Counted from the stretch's first letter, positions 29,875 through 40,437 are shown. The stretch is DNA of 47,763 bases from Filomicrobium sp. (GCA_030665765.1 DAOUZE010000002.1:1-47763); one strand, 5' to 3'. The notes: generated from the letters alone by a model not told the origin. A program made the numbers and translations.

Positions 29875-31212
29875 ATGCTAGGTTGTCGGCGAATTCGGCC
29901 GCAGCACACCGACGAAAGCATCTCAAGAGTGGAACACAAGCGCATCCTCCTTATTATAGGCGGCGGTATTGCCGCCTACAAATGCCTGGAACTCATTCGA
30001 AGGCTGCGCGAACGCGGGGTGGGCGTGCGCGTGGTGATGACAACGGCAGCGCAGCAGTTCATCACGCCACTGTCAGTTTCGGCGCTGACCAACGAGCGCG
30101 TTTTCACCGAACTGTTCGACCTCGACGACGAAAGTGAGATTGGTCATGTCCGGCTCAGCCGCGATGCCGATGTCATCCTGGTCGCTCCGGCCACGGCCGA
30201 CCTTATTGCCAAAATGGCCAACGGACTTGCCAATGATCTGGCAAGTTCGGTGCTGTTGGCTTCCGACAAGCCACCATTGATTGCCCCAGCGATGAACCCC
30301 CGGATGTGGCTTAAACCGGCAACCCAGCGCAACGTCCGCCAGCTGTATGCGGACGGCGCTCGTTTCGTTGGACCGGAAACCGGCGAAATGGCGGAGCGCG
30401 ACGAAGCCGGACCAGGGCGGCTTGCCGAAGTCCCGGCTCTGATCGAGGCCATCGAAGAGATGACTGCTTCCGATCGCTCGGCAAGGACTCATAGCTCGAC
30501 AGGCCCGCTCCATAACCGGCACGTTGTTGTGACCAGCGGACCGACGCATGAGCCGATCGATCCCGTACGCTACATCGCCAACCGCTCTTCTGGAAAGCAA
30601 GGCCATGCCATCGCAGCTGCCGCCTTAGCAGCTGGCGCACGCGTAACGTTGATCTGCGGACCCGTCAATCTACCCGACCCGGCCGGAGTGGAGACGATCA
30701 AAGTTGAAACTGCCGCCGAGATGCTCTTCGCCGCAGAGCGGGCCCTGCCGGCAGATATCGCCGTCTTCTGTGCGGCAGTTGCGGATTGGCGGGTTGCCCA
30801 GCAAGGCACACAAAAAATCAAAAAGCAGAAGGGTGAGCCTGCTCCGGCGTTGGAGCTGGTGCCCAATCCCGACATTCTGAGAACGATTGCAAAGCAAAAA
30901 AAGGGTCGTCCGGAACTCGTGATCGGATTTGCCGCCGAGACCGAAAAGGTTATCGAGCATGCCAGCGCAAAGCTGAAGCGCAAGGGATGTGACTGGATCG
31001 TCGCCAACGACGTCTCAGCCGAGACCGGAATCATGGGCGGCAACCGCAACAGTGTGCACCTGATCCGTGAGGATGGACACGAGAGCTGGCCCGAATTGTC
31101 GAAAGACGAGGTTGCAGTAGCGCTTGTTAAAGAGATGGCACGGGAGTTCGCCGTCGCCGAAGAAAAAACGCAAATAAACAAGACCATGAGAGCCAAAACT
31201 CACAAGATATGA
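29875..31212 (+). CDS. coaBC: Bifunctional phosphopantothenoylcysteine decarboxylase/phosphopantothenate--cysteine ligase
   Basis: ORF 445 aa; [28 protein letters not shown]...APAMNPRMW...[30 protein letters not shown]. Start codon uncertain. Confidence 0.95.
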   Translation: MLGCRRIRPQHTDESISRVEHKRILLIIGGGIAAYKCLELIRRLRERGVGVRVVMTTAAQQFITPLSVSALTNERVFTELFDLDDESEIGHVRLSRDADVILVAPATADLIAKMANGLANDLASSVLLASDKPPLIAPAMNPRMWLKPATQRNVRQLYADGARFVGPETGEMAERDEAGPGRLAEVPALIEAIEEMTASDRSARTHSSTGPLHNRHVVVTSGPTHEPIDPVRYIANRSSGKQGHAIAAAALAAGARVTLICGPVNLPDPAGVETIKVETAAEMLFAAERALPADIAVFCAAVADWRVAQQGTQKIKKQKGEPAPALELVPNPDILRTIAKQKKGRPELVIGFAAETEKVIEHASAKLKRKGCDWIVANDVSAETGIMGGNRNSVHLIREDGHESWPELSKDEVAVALVKEMAREFAVAEEKTQINKTMRAKTHKI

Positions 31213-31799
31213 TGAAGAGTAGCAAGCCAAAATCCGGCCCGGTTACCGTGAGATTCACGCGACTTTCGCATGGTGCGGACCTGCCGCTGCCTGCCTATCA
31301 GAGCGCTTTTTCAGCGGGTCTCGACCTGGTTGCGGCGGTTGGCTGGGATACACCTATAACCCTGTTACCTGGTTCGCGGACGCTGGTGCCAACCGGTCTC
31401 CAGCTCGCCCTGCCGGAAGGTTATGAGGGACAGGTTCGTCCCCGCTCCGGACTTGCGTTGTCGAGCGGAATCACAGTGCTTAACTCCCCTGGGACCATTG
31501 ACGCTGATTACCGGGGGGAAGTTGCCGTTTTGCTGGCGAACCTCGGTGGCGCTCCATTCGAAATCCGTCGCGGCGAACGGATCGCGCAGCTTGTCGTTGC
31601 CCCAGTTGCAAGGGTGGAGCTCGTTGAGGTCGAGGCGCTTGCGGAGACGGAACGCGGCACCGGTGGATTCGGCTCAACGGGGAAGGGTACCGCAGCAGCA
31701 GAGGCGAACCAGCCAAGCAACAAAGCCGATGGCAAACTGGAAAAGAAGACAAACAAGAAGGTAGCTGCAAGGAAGCCCGTTAAGAAGGGACGCAAGTAG
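31209..31799 (+). CDS. dut: dUTP diphosphatase with Lys-rich C-terminal tail
   Basis: ORF 196 aa; [56 protein letters not shown]; overlaps coaBC by 4 bp; tail [26 protein letters not shown]. Ends with TAG. Confidence 0.95.
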   Translation: MMKSSKPKSGPVTVRFTRLSHGADLPLPAYQSAFSAGLDLVAAVGWDTPITLLPGSRTLVPTGLQLALPEGYEGQVRPRSGLALSSGITVLNSPGTIDADYRGEVAVLLANLGGAPFEIRRGERIAQLVVAPVARVELVEVEALAETERGTGGFGSTGKGTAAAEANQPSNKADGKLEKKTNKKVAARKPVKKGRK

Positions 31800-31976
31800 G
31801 ATCGCGAGCGGAGCCGCGGATCGTTCATTGAGCTAGTGGAGAGGCAAATCCGCATGACTGCGGTTTCGACTTGCGCTTTATTAGGTTCGCCAACCGTCTT
31901 TCGACGCATATTCAGGTGCCGCTCGTGAACGCCTTCGATCAGGCCGCATTATTCCAGGTGCGCCGACACCATGGAT

Positions 31977-32534
31977 CTACTTGCCTCCTAAAAGCTCAGT
32001 GGCGTTGTGACCCGCCTGGCTCCGGGGCTCGTTTCTCGAAGCCGCTTCAGATTCCTGCATACGGGCAATCAAATTCATCAAGTCAGCTCGAAGCGACATA
32101 ATCTGCTCTTTGGTCATCCCGAGCTGTGTGGCCACGTAACGTCTGTCGTCCAGTGTGCGAGCCTGCATGACCTTGCCTTGATCAGTGACATTGACCTGCA
32201 CTTCTCGTTCGTCACGCATACCGCGGTGGCGTTCTACGAGCTCCATGCTCTTGAGCAACGGAGTAAGCGTGCCCGGATCGAGCATCAGCCTGTCCCCGAT
32301 CGCGGATATCGTAGACCCCTTGTGTTCCCACAGGACAACGAGCACCAAGAATTGCAGATAGGTGAGACTCAGCGGCGTGAGTTTGTGTCTATAGGTCTTG
32401 GTGACAGCCCATGTTGACGCGTATAGCGCAAAACACAGCGGTTTTTCTAGCCGAAGTAGCTCGTAGGCTGATTCACGACGCCTGGCTCCTCTTCTTGGCG
32501 CTAGTTCTTGATTATGAGCGCGATACTCAGAAAT
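31977..32534 (-). CDS. OhrR/MarR-like regulator; open frame without recognisable ATG/GTG/TTG start for the N-terminal helix
   Basis: ORF track begins at internal Met (32348); the same frame reads upstream as EYRAHNQELAPRRGARRRESAYELLRLEKPLCFALYASTWAVTKTYRHKLTPLSLTYLQFLVLVVLWEHKG, an OhrR-like N-terminus with LCFALYA Cys. The frame is closed upstream by TAA near 32532-32534. Confidence 0.6.
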   Translation of the reverse strand: MSEYRAHNQELAPRRGARRRESAYELLRLEKPLCFALYASTWAVTKTYRHKLTPLSLTYLQFLVLVVLWEHKGSTISAIGDRLMLDPGTLTPLLKSMELVERHRGMRDEREVQVNVTDQGKVMQARTLDDRRYVATQLGMTKEQIMSLRADLMNLIARMQESEAASRNEPRSQAGHNATELLGGK

Positions 32535-32646
32535 TTATTCGAGCACTCCCGGTCTAGCGCTCGTAATTGTTCGAAGTGCTTCTCACTTGAATTCCATCGT
32601 AGCAATGCGGTTCGTCTCAGCCTCCCATCCGGCCTCAAAAAAACCT

Positions 32647-33612
32647 CTACGAAATACGGCTCCCAACTTCATCGGGGGCTCCGAAGTGCCCGAAGTAGCG
32701 CGGGTCGATATTTTCCACCGGTAAGACTATCAACACGTCGGTGGTCCCAAATTGGCGATCGATAACGGCACCGTCACCGACAACGGCTCCCAACCGCAGG
32801 TACCCCTTGATAAGCGGCGGCATGGCTTTGAGAGCGGCACGCGCATCGACATCCTCTTTCGCCATCCTATCCATTGGAACGTGAAGTCGATCATGGGCGC
32901 GACAACGCCACTTATTTGGCGCGAGGGCATTGTGATGTAGGAAGCTCAGCGAGACTGAGTGCACATCTGGGTCCGTGCCAGGGAAGCTGGCGCAGCCAAT
33001 CATGACGTCGACTTTATGCTCACGCACGTAAGCCCATAGACCGTGCCAGAGTAGTTCAACGGTACGTTTGTTGCGGTAAGGCTTCAGCACGCAAGAACGC
33101 CCCAGTTCCATAAATTCGTAATTGCGGCGATGGAGTTTTATCAATGGCGCTATGTCATATTCGCCCTGCGTGTAGAACCCGAGACTGCGTTCGGCCTTCA
33201 ATTGCCGCAGAACCCGATAAGTCCCGACTACTGCAGGCCGACGATGCTGTCGCCACCCGCCGCCGGTGGTGGGGGCGGCGTGGTCGATGACCAAAAGATG
33301 ATCGCAGATCGCGTCGTAGGCGTCTTCATCGCGTTTGCGCATCCGAGCGGTGATGCTCGGTACTGCTGACATTTCTTCGTAGAAGACATTAAAGCGGAGT
33401 GCCTGCGCCTCGCGGACTTCATCTCGGCTTTGAGCGAGCCGTACTTCCATGGAGCCAACCCTGCCAAACGAGCGTGGGGCTAGTGGGCGACGGCGAGGCT
33501 GCAGCGCACTCATGCGATTCTGAGCGGCATAAGGACCAGCCAAGCGACGGCCGAATGCCGATACGTCGTAGTTCCCCGTAAAGCCGTTCGTTGCCAGTCG
33601 CTCTCGTGTCAT
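32647..33612 (-). CDS. olsB: L-ornithine N-alpha-acyltransferase (OlsB/hemolysin-like GNAT)
   Basis: GSMEVRLAQSRDEVREAQALRFNVFYEEM...EFMELGRSCVLKPYRNKRTVELLWHGLWAYVREHKVDVMIGCASFPGTDPDVHSVSLSFLHH. Confidence 0.8.
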   Translation of the reverse strand: MTRERLATNGFTGNYDVSAFGRRLAGPYAAQNRMSALQPRRRPLAPRSFGRVGSMEVRLAQSRDEVREAQALRFNVFYEEMSAVPSITARMRKRDEDAYDAICDHLLVIDHAAPTTGGGWRQHRRPAVVGTYRVLRQLKAERSLGFYTQGEYDIAPLIKLHRRNYEFMELGRSCVLKPYRNKRTVELLWHGLWAYVREHKVDVMIGCASFPGTDPDVHSVSLSFLHHNALAPNKWRCRAHDRLHVPMDRMAKEDVDARAALKAMPPLIKGYLRLGAVVGDGAVIDRQFGTTDVLIVLPVENIDPRYFGHFGAPDEVGSRIS

Positions 33613-33872
33613 TGACTTGGATCCCCATATGGACGCGATCACCACAGAATACCGGCATGCGCTCGTCATGTTTGTCTATTTTTGTGCGGTGGCAACCCCC
33701 CGGATTCCATGGTGCGACTTCTAGCAATGTCAAAGGCTGTAAATGTGACCTCTTGCTACTGGCTCATTTGCAACCACGACCCATATGCAGCACACGACAC
33801 TTTGAAATCATATGAAGGTGTGTTTCCGGAGCTGTCAAATAGGGGGGCCGTCAGCATAGCGATTGTTTTCCC

Positions 33873-36371
33873 TTAGGCAGCGGAGCCACGCTGATAGGAG
33901 AAATTTCGAAACGCATTTTCCAAGACGCGATGCAGGTCTGGGGGGACTAAGGGCTTCGTCAAGAAGTCGTCGAGACCAGCCTCGAGGTAACGTTGCCGAT
34001 CCTCGGCAAAAGCATGCGCTGTGAGCGCAATGATCGACGGGCAGGTCCGTTCCTTTTCGTCGTCAGCGAACAAGGCTCTAATGCGTTGCGAGGCTTCCAT
34101 GCCATCGAGACCGGGCATAAAAATGTCCATCAGGATAGCATCGGGCATGCGCGCTGCCCCTTGCAGAGCGCGGCGCATGTATTCCAGCGCATCGAGTCCA
34201 TTTCGCACCGTGAGCGCCTCATGGCCGGCACGCTCGACGACCTTCACTGCAAGCAACTCATTGATTGCATTATCCTCAGCGATAAGAACGACGCGCCGTT
34301 GATGCGGGATCGTCGCTACGAGAGAATTTGGCCACCCTTGTCTAGTTTCTTCCCCGATGGGCTTCGGCTGACGTTTGAGCTCTTCATCAGACCGACCAAT
34401 CTACTCAATCAATGACGCTGGGCGAACGGGACGGATTGCATATCTTTTGAAGCCCGCTGAATGGAGTTGGAGGAGTTTCGCACGGGAGTTGATTTCCGTT
34501 AGGGCAACACCAACGGGATCCTTCGCCCGGAGGGTGGCCTCTTGCATGAGCACTGCGGCTTCAACTGGATCGGCTGTCGTGTCGACCACGACGCAATCAA
34601 AGCCTGTGCCCGATTTGCAACTGCGGAGGGCGTCCACTGCGCCGGCGAAGGACGTCTCGACAACCTGCAACCCGTTGGCCAGGAGTATTCTATCCATAAC
34701 ATTCCGCTCGATCAGTCTATCGAATGCGAGAAGCACGCGACGCGCCGGCTGGGGAAGGTGGACTTCTTGATCACTCTGCGGCACGCTGATCAATGCAAGG
34801 TCGGCGGTATATGTCGACCCGGCTGCAAGAGCGCTGATGACGCTGATATCGCCGTCCATCGCCAAGGCTAGGCTAAGCGAGATCGCGAGTCCCAATCCAG
34901 TCCCACCGAGCCTTTGGCCCAAGCCAGATCTGGTCTGCTCGAATTCCTCGAACAGCTTGGCGCGATCTGCCGCGGCCAGACCGACACCGGTATCTTTCAC
35001 GGAAAACAGGAAGTGCTGACGCTTGTTTGTGGCATCGGCGCCGGGCTCACACCCGCCCATCTCAACCGACAAGGTTATACCGCCGGTATCGGTGAACTTG
35101 ATAGCGTTGGAAAGCAGATTAAGGAGAACTTGACGCACTCTCGCTGCATCGCCGATGGATTCTTGCGGAACACCCGGCGACACCCTCAAAGCCAGCTCAA
35201 GGTCATTCTCGTATGCCCGAGGTGCCAGTAACTCCACCGCCGCCTGCACCGTGTCAACGATAGTGAAGCGCTCCTCACGTAGTGTCAGCTTGCCCGCTTC
35301 GATCTTGGAGAAATCAAGGACCTCATCGACTAGCGACAACAGGATGCCCGCAGATTGATGGATCGCACTGACGAAGTTGCGCTGTTCGTCGCTCAGCTTG
35401 GTCTCGAGCAACAGAGCCTACATGCCGAGGATACCGTTCTTCGGCGTGCGAACCTCGTGGCTCATCGCGGCGAGAAAACGCGACTTGGCTTGATTGGCGG
35501 CCTCGGCGAGTTTTCGAGCCTCGGAAAGGTTTTGTTGGTATGCGCATTGCTCGGTTATGTCCCTGCCAACGAGTTCGAACGAGCGTAGGCGATGCTCGTC
35601 TGCAGGGAGTCTATGGACCTGCCAGGAAACCCAGCGAGTCCTCTGCGGTGTCACGATCTGCTTATCCTCAAGGGCGCCTACTGTCTCTTGAAGCGGATCT
35701 GCGGTGGAAAGGACCTCCGAGGATAATGGTGAGCCCAACACATCCTCGCGCCCGACATCGAACATCTGGCAGAATGACTGGTTGGCGAAGGTTACGCGAC
35801 GCTGACGGTCTATGCGTAAGATTAGATCGGATTGCGCATCGAGCAATTCACCGTAGCGGGTTTCGCGATCAAAAACTTCGGGGCGCAAATCCTGCAGTTT
35901 CTCGATGCGCTCCTCAAGCCGGTCGCCAAGCCCCTTAAGCTGGTTCAGATCCGGTGGCGAAGCTGCCGCATCGCGTTGAAAAGCGGTGCTGTGGAAGAAC
36001 CAAAATGCCAATCCACTCAGAGCCGTGCCGAGAATTGCGAGCGCGTGCGCTGCTCCAAATGGTTCGGGAAGCGACGCAAGCGCTGTTATCAGCAGCAGCC
36101 CACCTAGCAACGCACACGCGTCGGGTAGGCGCGCAGCTGCATACTCCTTCAAGCGTCCGATACTGTTGACGACCGCGTACAAAAAGCCTCGCTTAAAATC
36201 GATCCGATGCGGCGTTGCATGCCCGGTCCGAGCCCGCGAAAACTGCTTATATGGAAATAAAGACTCGGTGCAGAGCGGTGTTCTGCACTTTGTAACAGGG
36301 CCATACGAAGCACGCGGATCGTGAAGAATACCTGAATGAGTTTGGTAAACGCCACTATTCAAGCGGCACAA
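33873..36371 (-). pseudogene. Hybrid sensor histidine kinase (TM-PAS-HisKA-HATPase-REC-REC) with two in-frame TAG codons
   Basis: Three track ORFs (35418..36371, 34401..35411, 33873..34256) share one frame. TAG at 35418-35420 directly after [15 protein letters not shown] and at 34401-34403; frame resumes as ALLLETKLSDEQRNFVSAIHQSAG and IGRSDEELKRQPKPIGEETRQGWPNSLVATIPHQRRVVLIAEDNAINELLAVKVV. Terminal stop TAA. Confidence 0.8.
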
Positions 36372-36471
36372 CAGAAAGCTTGGTTAAAGCCTTGCAATAT
36401 AATAATTTTTAGAGGCTTGTGAGAACTCGACCAGGCGGCACTCTAATTTAAGCCGCTTGCGAGAATGTGCT

Positions 36472-36678
36472 CTACTCATCGTCCAGATTGCGGGCCGCTT
36501 CGCGCGTCATCAGCGGGACGCCATTGCGGATCGGAAATGCGAGAGCTGCGGCCTTGCTCACCAACTCTTCGTTGACCCGGTCGTAGGTCAAACGCGTCTT
36601 GGTAAGAGGGCAAACCAGTAGTTCAAGCAAGCGAGGATCGGGTTGTTCGTTAGGTTTGTTAGGAGGATTGTCAGCCAT
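36472..36678 (-). CDS. Trm112 family protein
   Basis: 68 aa; [41 protein letters not shown]. Confidence 0.9.
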   Translation of the reverse strand: MADNPPNKPNEQPDPRLLELLVCPLTKTRLTYDRVNEELVSKAAALAFPIRNGVPLMTREAARNLDDE

Positions 36679-36723
36679 GAACTTGCCTTACAATTACCTT
36701 TGCCCACAGAACCCGCAGCAACT

Positions 36724-37407
36724 CTACTGCAACGTCCCGCCCGGCTCGCCACCACCTGACGCCATCTCCATCTCCGCCAAGGCGATCAGGACATCGGCAC
36801 GGGACTTCAAATCACTGGCTTCAAGTAGCGCCTGCTTTTCCTCGGGGCCATAGGGGCTCATAACGCACAATGCGTTGATCAGCATTTCGCTGGAGGCGCG
36901 GACAATGGAGTTCCAGTCGCCCTGCAGGCGGTTGGCGTCGAGATACTTGCGCAGAACCGAAAGGAGTCTCTCACGATCGACCGCGTCTTCACCGAGACCG
37001 TGCTCGAAATCTCCGGTAAAGCGGTCATAGCTGACGTGCATGAGCCGGAACGGTGTGTCGGCGTTTAGTTCTTCGCGCACCTGAAACCGAACGATGCCAG
37101 TCAAGGTGATAACTTGACGCCCGTCATCTAGTTCCTGATAGGAAGTCAAGCGGCCTGCACAGCCAACTGAGCGCAGATCGAAATCTTTGCCGTGCGGGCT
37201 TTCTTCGTCTTCAGCGCCACCCGTAGGTTGTATGACCCCAATAACCCTATCATGGCGCAGAGCCCAGTCGACCATCGCCAGATAGCGCGGCTCGAAGATG
37301 TTGAGCGGTAGCGATGCACGTGGCAGCAGTATTGCCCCGCGTAGGGGAAATACTGGAATCTCGGTCGGCAGGTCTGACGGCTTCAAGTAACGTTCGGCCG
37401 TTGGCAA
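36724..37407 (-). CDS. LON peptidase substrate-binding (N-terminal) domain protein
   Basis: 227 aa; LPTEIPVFPLRGAILLPRASLPLNIFEPRYLAMVDWAL. Confidence 0.9.
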   Translation of the reverse strand: MPTAERYLKPSDLPTEIPVFPLRGAILLPRASLPLNIFEPRYLAMVDWALRHDRVIGVIQPTGGAEDEESPHGKDFDLRSVGCAGRLTSYQELDDGRQVITLTGIVRFQVREELNADTPFRLMHVSYDRFTGDFEHGLGEDAVDRERLLSVLRKYLDANRLQGDWNSIVRASSEMLINALCVMSPYGPEEKQALLEASDLKSRADVLIALAEMEMASGGGEPGGTLQ

Positions 37408-37453
37408 TGGCCTGGTCCTCTCGCAGTGTCTCTAAGATAGATCCTATGGATCC

Positions 37454-38377
37454 TCAGGCGAATAAAATTGCGGCCAGCCGCTTGCGGCCTTCGATACTGG
37501 CGGGATCTTTGAAACCCCATGCGTTGAAAAGTTCGACAAGCTGCTTTCGTGCTGCTTCGTCATTCCAATCCCGCTCAGTCTGAACGATTTGCAGGAGGTG
37601 GTCGAGCGCCGCCGACTTGTCGCCATTGGCCGCGAGCGCCACTGCTAGATCGTAACGGGCCTGAGGGTCTTTCGGATTGGCCTCCACGTTTGCTTCCAAC
37701 TCCGCGGTCGGCGCAGTATCACCAGCCTTGCGCGAAAGAGCCAGTGCGGCAAGCACGGACTGTACGGATTCCGTCTGCAGCGCGTTCGGCGGGACCAAGG
37801 CGATGGTCTGCTCGGCACGGTCGTTGTCGCCGCTTTTGAGATAGCAACGGGCGAGGCCGGCCAAGGCATCGGGGTTTTGCTGGTCTTCTTGCAAGGTGGC
37901 CGCGTAAATTTCCGCCGCGCCTTGAAGATCGCCGGCTTCTAAGGCTTTCTCGGCAGTTTCAAGCACATCTTCCATGCCACCGCCGCCAGATTGGCGGAGG
38001 ATGCGCTCGACGAATTCACGCAACTGGCTTTCCGGCAAGGCACCCATGAACCCATCGAGAGGACGGCCCTCGCTGAATGCGTAGACAGTTGGCAACGACT
38101 GGATGCGTAATTGCTGCGCTAGTTCCTGATTCTCGTCGGTGTTTACTTTCACCAAACGAACCTTGCCTCCATAGCTCTGGACGACCTTCTCCAGAATCGG
38201 CGTCAGCTGCTTACAGGGACCGCACCACGGTGCCCAGAAATCGACTATTACAGGCACATCCTTGGAAGCTTCAATCACATCAGCGTTGAAGCTTGCCGTA
38301 TCTGCATCCTTGATCGTGGCTGCGACGTTCGCGGTGCTATCGGCAGCGCCCTGCTTCTTGCCCGAACCGAACAGCAT
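37454..38377 (-). CDS. Thioredoxin with C-terminal TPR (CnoX/YbbN-like)
   Basis: Internal ATG MLFGSGKKQG; VIVDFWAPWCGPCKQLTPILEKVV active site and tetratricopeptide C-terminus. Confidence 0.9.
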   Translation of the reverse strand: MLFGSGKKQGAADSTANVAATIKDADTASFNADVIEASKDVPVIVDFWAPWCGPCKQLTPILEKVVQSYGGKVRLVKVNTDENQELAQQLRIQSLPTVYAFSEGRPLDGFMGALPESQLREFVERILRQSGGGGMEDVLETAEKALEAGDLQGAAEIYAATLQEDQQNPDALAGLARCYLKSGDNDRAEQTIALVPPNALQTESVQSVLAALALSRKAGDTAPTAELEANVEANPKDPQARYDLAVALAANGDKSAALDHLLQIVQTERDWNDEAARKQLVELFNAWGFKDPASIEGRKRLAAILFA

Positions 38378-38517
38378 ATCTGCCTTCTCCTTGGTGACAG
38401 CGCGGCTCCCTCTTAAATGGTCAAGCATGCCGCACATACCTGTTTGAAATCTTTGTTGAGTGCGTTCTTAACACGCTTCCTGCGTTTTTTGAGCTTGCGA
38501 TCGGAATTCCTGTCCTG

Positions 38518-39090
38518 TTAGCCAACGAGCGTGGGCAGTTGCACGATCATCGGTTCGTGGCCACAAGCGCGCATGAACGCCAAGAGATCATCGCGGCCGA
38601 TATTGGTCGTAGCGGTATTTTCGAGCGGGTGGCAGTTGATTGTCGGGTGTTCCATCAAAGCGGCGTCGATCACGACGCTGACGCGCTGATCGGGATCGCT
38701 GATGAGGCTGAAGGCGGTGACGGATCCGGGTGTCACGCCGAGTACCTCCATCAGCAAATCGGGCTTTCCAAAACTGAGGCGGGCGCACTCGAGTACCTTG
38801 GGCAGAGCCTTGAGATCGATCCGCGACGTGCTTTCGGCGACGACCAAAAACAATCGACCCTTGGCGTCTTTCAGAAACAGGTTTTTGGTGTGACCGCCAG
38901 GCATCTCGCGGTGTAGTGCCTCGCTTTCGGCGACAGTGAAAACCGCCGAGTGCTCTTGAGTTGTTGTTTCGATCCGCAGCTGTTGCAGCCTTGCGAAGAG
39001 CTGTGCGCGCTGTTTTGGTGCGGCTGTCATGGACAATGAGGTCGCTTTAATTGGATCTACGACGTTACGAGGTGACCCTCCCGATAGCAC
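38518..39090 (-). CDS. YbaK/ProX-type aminoacyl-tRNA deacylase
   Basis: 190 aa; HSAVFTVAESEALHREMPGGHTKNLFLKDAKGRLFLVVAES...LLEVLGVTPGSVTAFSLI-type motif. Confidence 0.88.
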   Translation of the reverse strand: MLSGGSPRNVVDPIKATSLSMTAAPKQRAQLFARLQQLRIETTTQEHSAVFTVAESEALHREMPGGHTKNLFLKDAKGRLFLVVAESTSRIDLKALPKVLECARLSFGKPDLLMEVLGVTPGSVTAFSLISDPDQRVSVVIDAALMEHPTINCHPLENTATTNIGRDDLLAFMRACGHEPMIVQLPTLVG

Positions 39091-39228
39091 TAGAACGGCA
39101 CCTGGCCAATGGCCACCAGAAGGTTTGCGAACGCCCAGATGCTGTCTTCTTCCGGGCTTGAATTCTCACTGCACTTGCGTCATAAGACCTGCCTCACGCG
39201 TCAATCACCACCTCGTGGCGCGGATCAA

Positions 39229-39303
39229 GCGGATGTAGCTCAGGGGTAGAGCATCACCTTGCCAAGGTGAGGGTCGCGCGTTCGAATCGCGTCATCCGCT
39301 CCA
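39229..39303 (+). tRNA. tRNA-Gly (GCC anticodon), CCA encoded
   Basis: GCGGATGTAGCTCAGGGGTAGAGCATCACCTTGCCAAGGTGAGGGTCGCGCGTTCGAATCGCGTCATCCGCTCCA; anticodon loop TTGCCAA. Confidence 0.96.
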
Positions 39304-39375
39304 AGTTTCCTCATAGATATCTGTGCCTTAGCTTGACCCGGCGATCCACGGGGCTTGTTTAACTCCAGCTTCTAG

Positions 39376-40263
39376 TCAGCTTGCCACGCGGTTTGCAGCC
39401 TGCGTGTGAGCTTCGGGCGGCTGCAGTTTGGCGGGAGCTTCGACTATCCCATGCAGAACCTCCAGGCTCAAAGCGCGGATCGCTCCACCGACTGCTCCAG
39501 GATACTTGGCTCCGTAAGAGCGGTTCTGGGGCTGGAAGCGGGCAGCATCCTGCAGGGAATTGGCACGCGGCACGACTGCGTCAAAGCAGCGATTGGCCGG
39601 GTTGGACCTGAGCCACTTGATGTATTCTTCATCGGTCTCCGAGGTGACATCCCGCATGTTGATCATGACACCCATGTTCTCGGCGAAGCCCATCTCGGGG
39701 TTGAGTGATTTGAAGCGGCGAAAGACTTCAAGGCCGCAGACGGAGACATAATCGGCCTTGGTCGGAGAAATATGGAAATCGGCTTCGCGCAACCAACTTT
39801 CGGTGAGGACCGACAAGCCCGGAGGGCAGTCAATCAAGACGACGTCAAAGACACTGCGCACCGCATTGAGAACGTCGGCTATCGAATTGCGCAGCCTACC
39901 GTGAGCGCCTTCCTTGGAGACTTCACGCTCAAACAGCGTGAGTTGCATGTCACTTGGCATCAGATAGACCGAGCGCGCGTCATCAATGTCGGAAACATCC
40001 CGGATCACGAAGTCCGACCATTTCGCTTCTTCCTCGCGCAGCACTTGGGTGACGAGAAAGTCTACTATGGTCAATCCGTCCCGCTGCAGGCGGTACAGGT
40101 CGCTGACCGTCATCAGCATATTGGAGACGGTCGCCTGCGCATCGCTGTCAATGACCAAGACGTTTTTGTTGTGCTCGGCCGAAAGCGTCTCGGCCAAGGC
40201 CAGCACAAGCGTCGATTTGCCAACGCCGCCCTTGGTATTCATCACTGCGATGGTGTTTCTCAT
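39376..40263 (-). CDS. ParA-family ATPase
   Basis: 295 aa; NTKGGVGKSTLVLALAETL deviant Walker A, VIDSDAQATVSNML, VLIDCPPGLSVLTESWLREAD. No parB seen nearby. Confidence 0.88.
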   Translation of the reverse strand: MRNTIAVMNTKGGVGKSTLVLALAETLSAEHNKNVLVIDSDAQATVSNMLMTVSDLYRLQRDGLTIVDFLVTQVLREEEAKWSDFVIRDVSDIDDARSVYLMPSDMQLTLFEREVSKEGAHGRLRNSIADVLNAVRSVFDVVLIDCPPGLSVLTESWLREADFHISPTKADYVSVCGLEVFRRFKSLNPEMGFAENMGVMINMRDVTSETDEEYIKWLRSNPANRCFDAVVPRANSLQDAARFQPQNRSYGAKYPGAVGGAIRALSLEVLHGIVEAPAKLQPPEAHTQAANRVAS

Positions 40264-40387
40264 TGTCCCCTGATTCCCTAATCCGCTCGCTCGCGAAATC
40301 CTTCCCGATCCTCCGCAACACTCAATTGCGCGTGGAATGTGGCAGGCACAGGGTTGCGACGCACGATAGAGCAGAAAAGCAACAAAA

Positions 40388-40413
40388 AGGGCAAGACGAT
40401 GCGTCTTGCCCCT
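40388..40413 (-). terminator. Rho-independent terminator for the 40438..41031 gene
   Basis: 10-bp stem GGGCAAGACG-atg-CGTCTTGCCC; on the minus strand followed by a T-rich tract. Confidence 0.75.
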
Positions 40414-40437
40414 GGTTTCATTTGATGTTGCAACCGA

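Noticed and set aside
30073-31196. Minus-strand ORFs over coaBC (30073..30606, 30570..31196)
   Set aside because: Antisense shadows of a strongly conserved gene.
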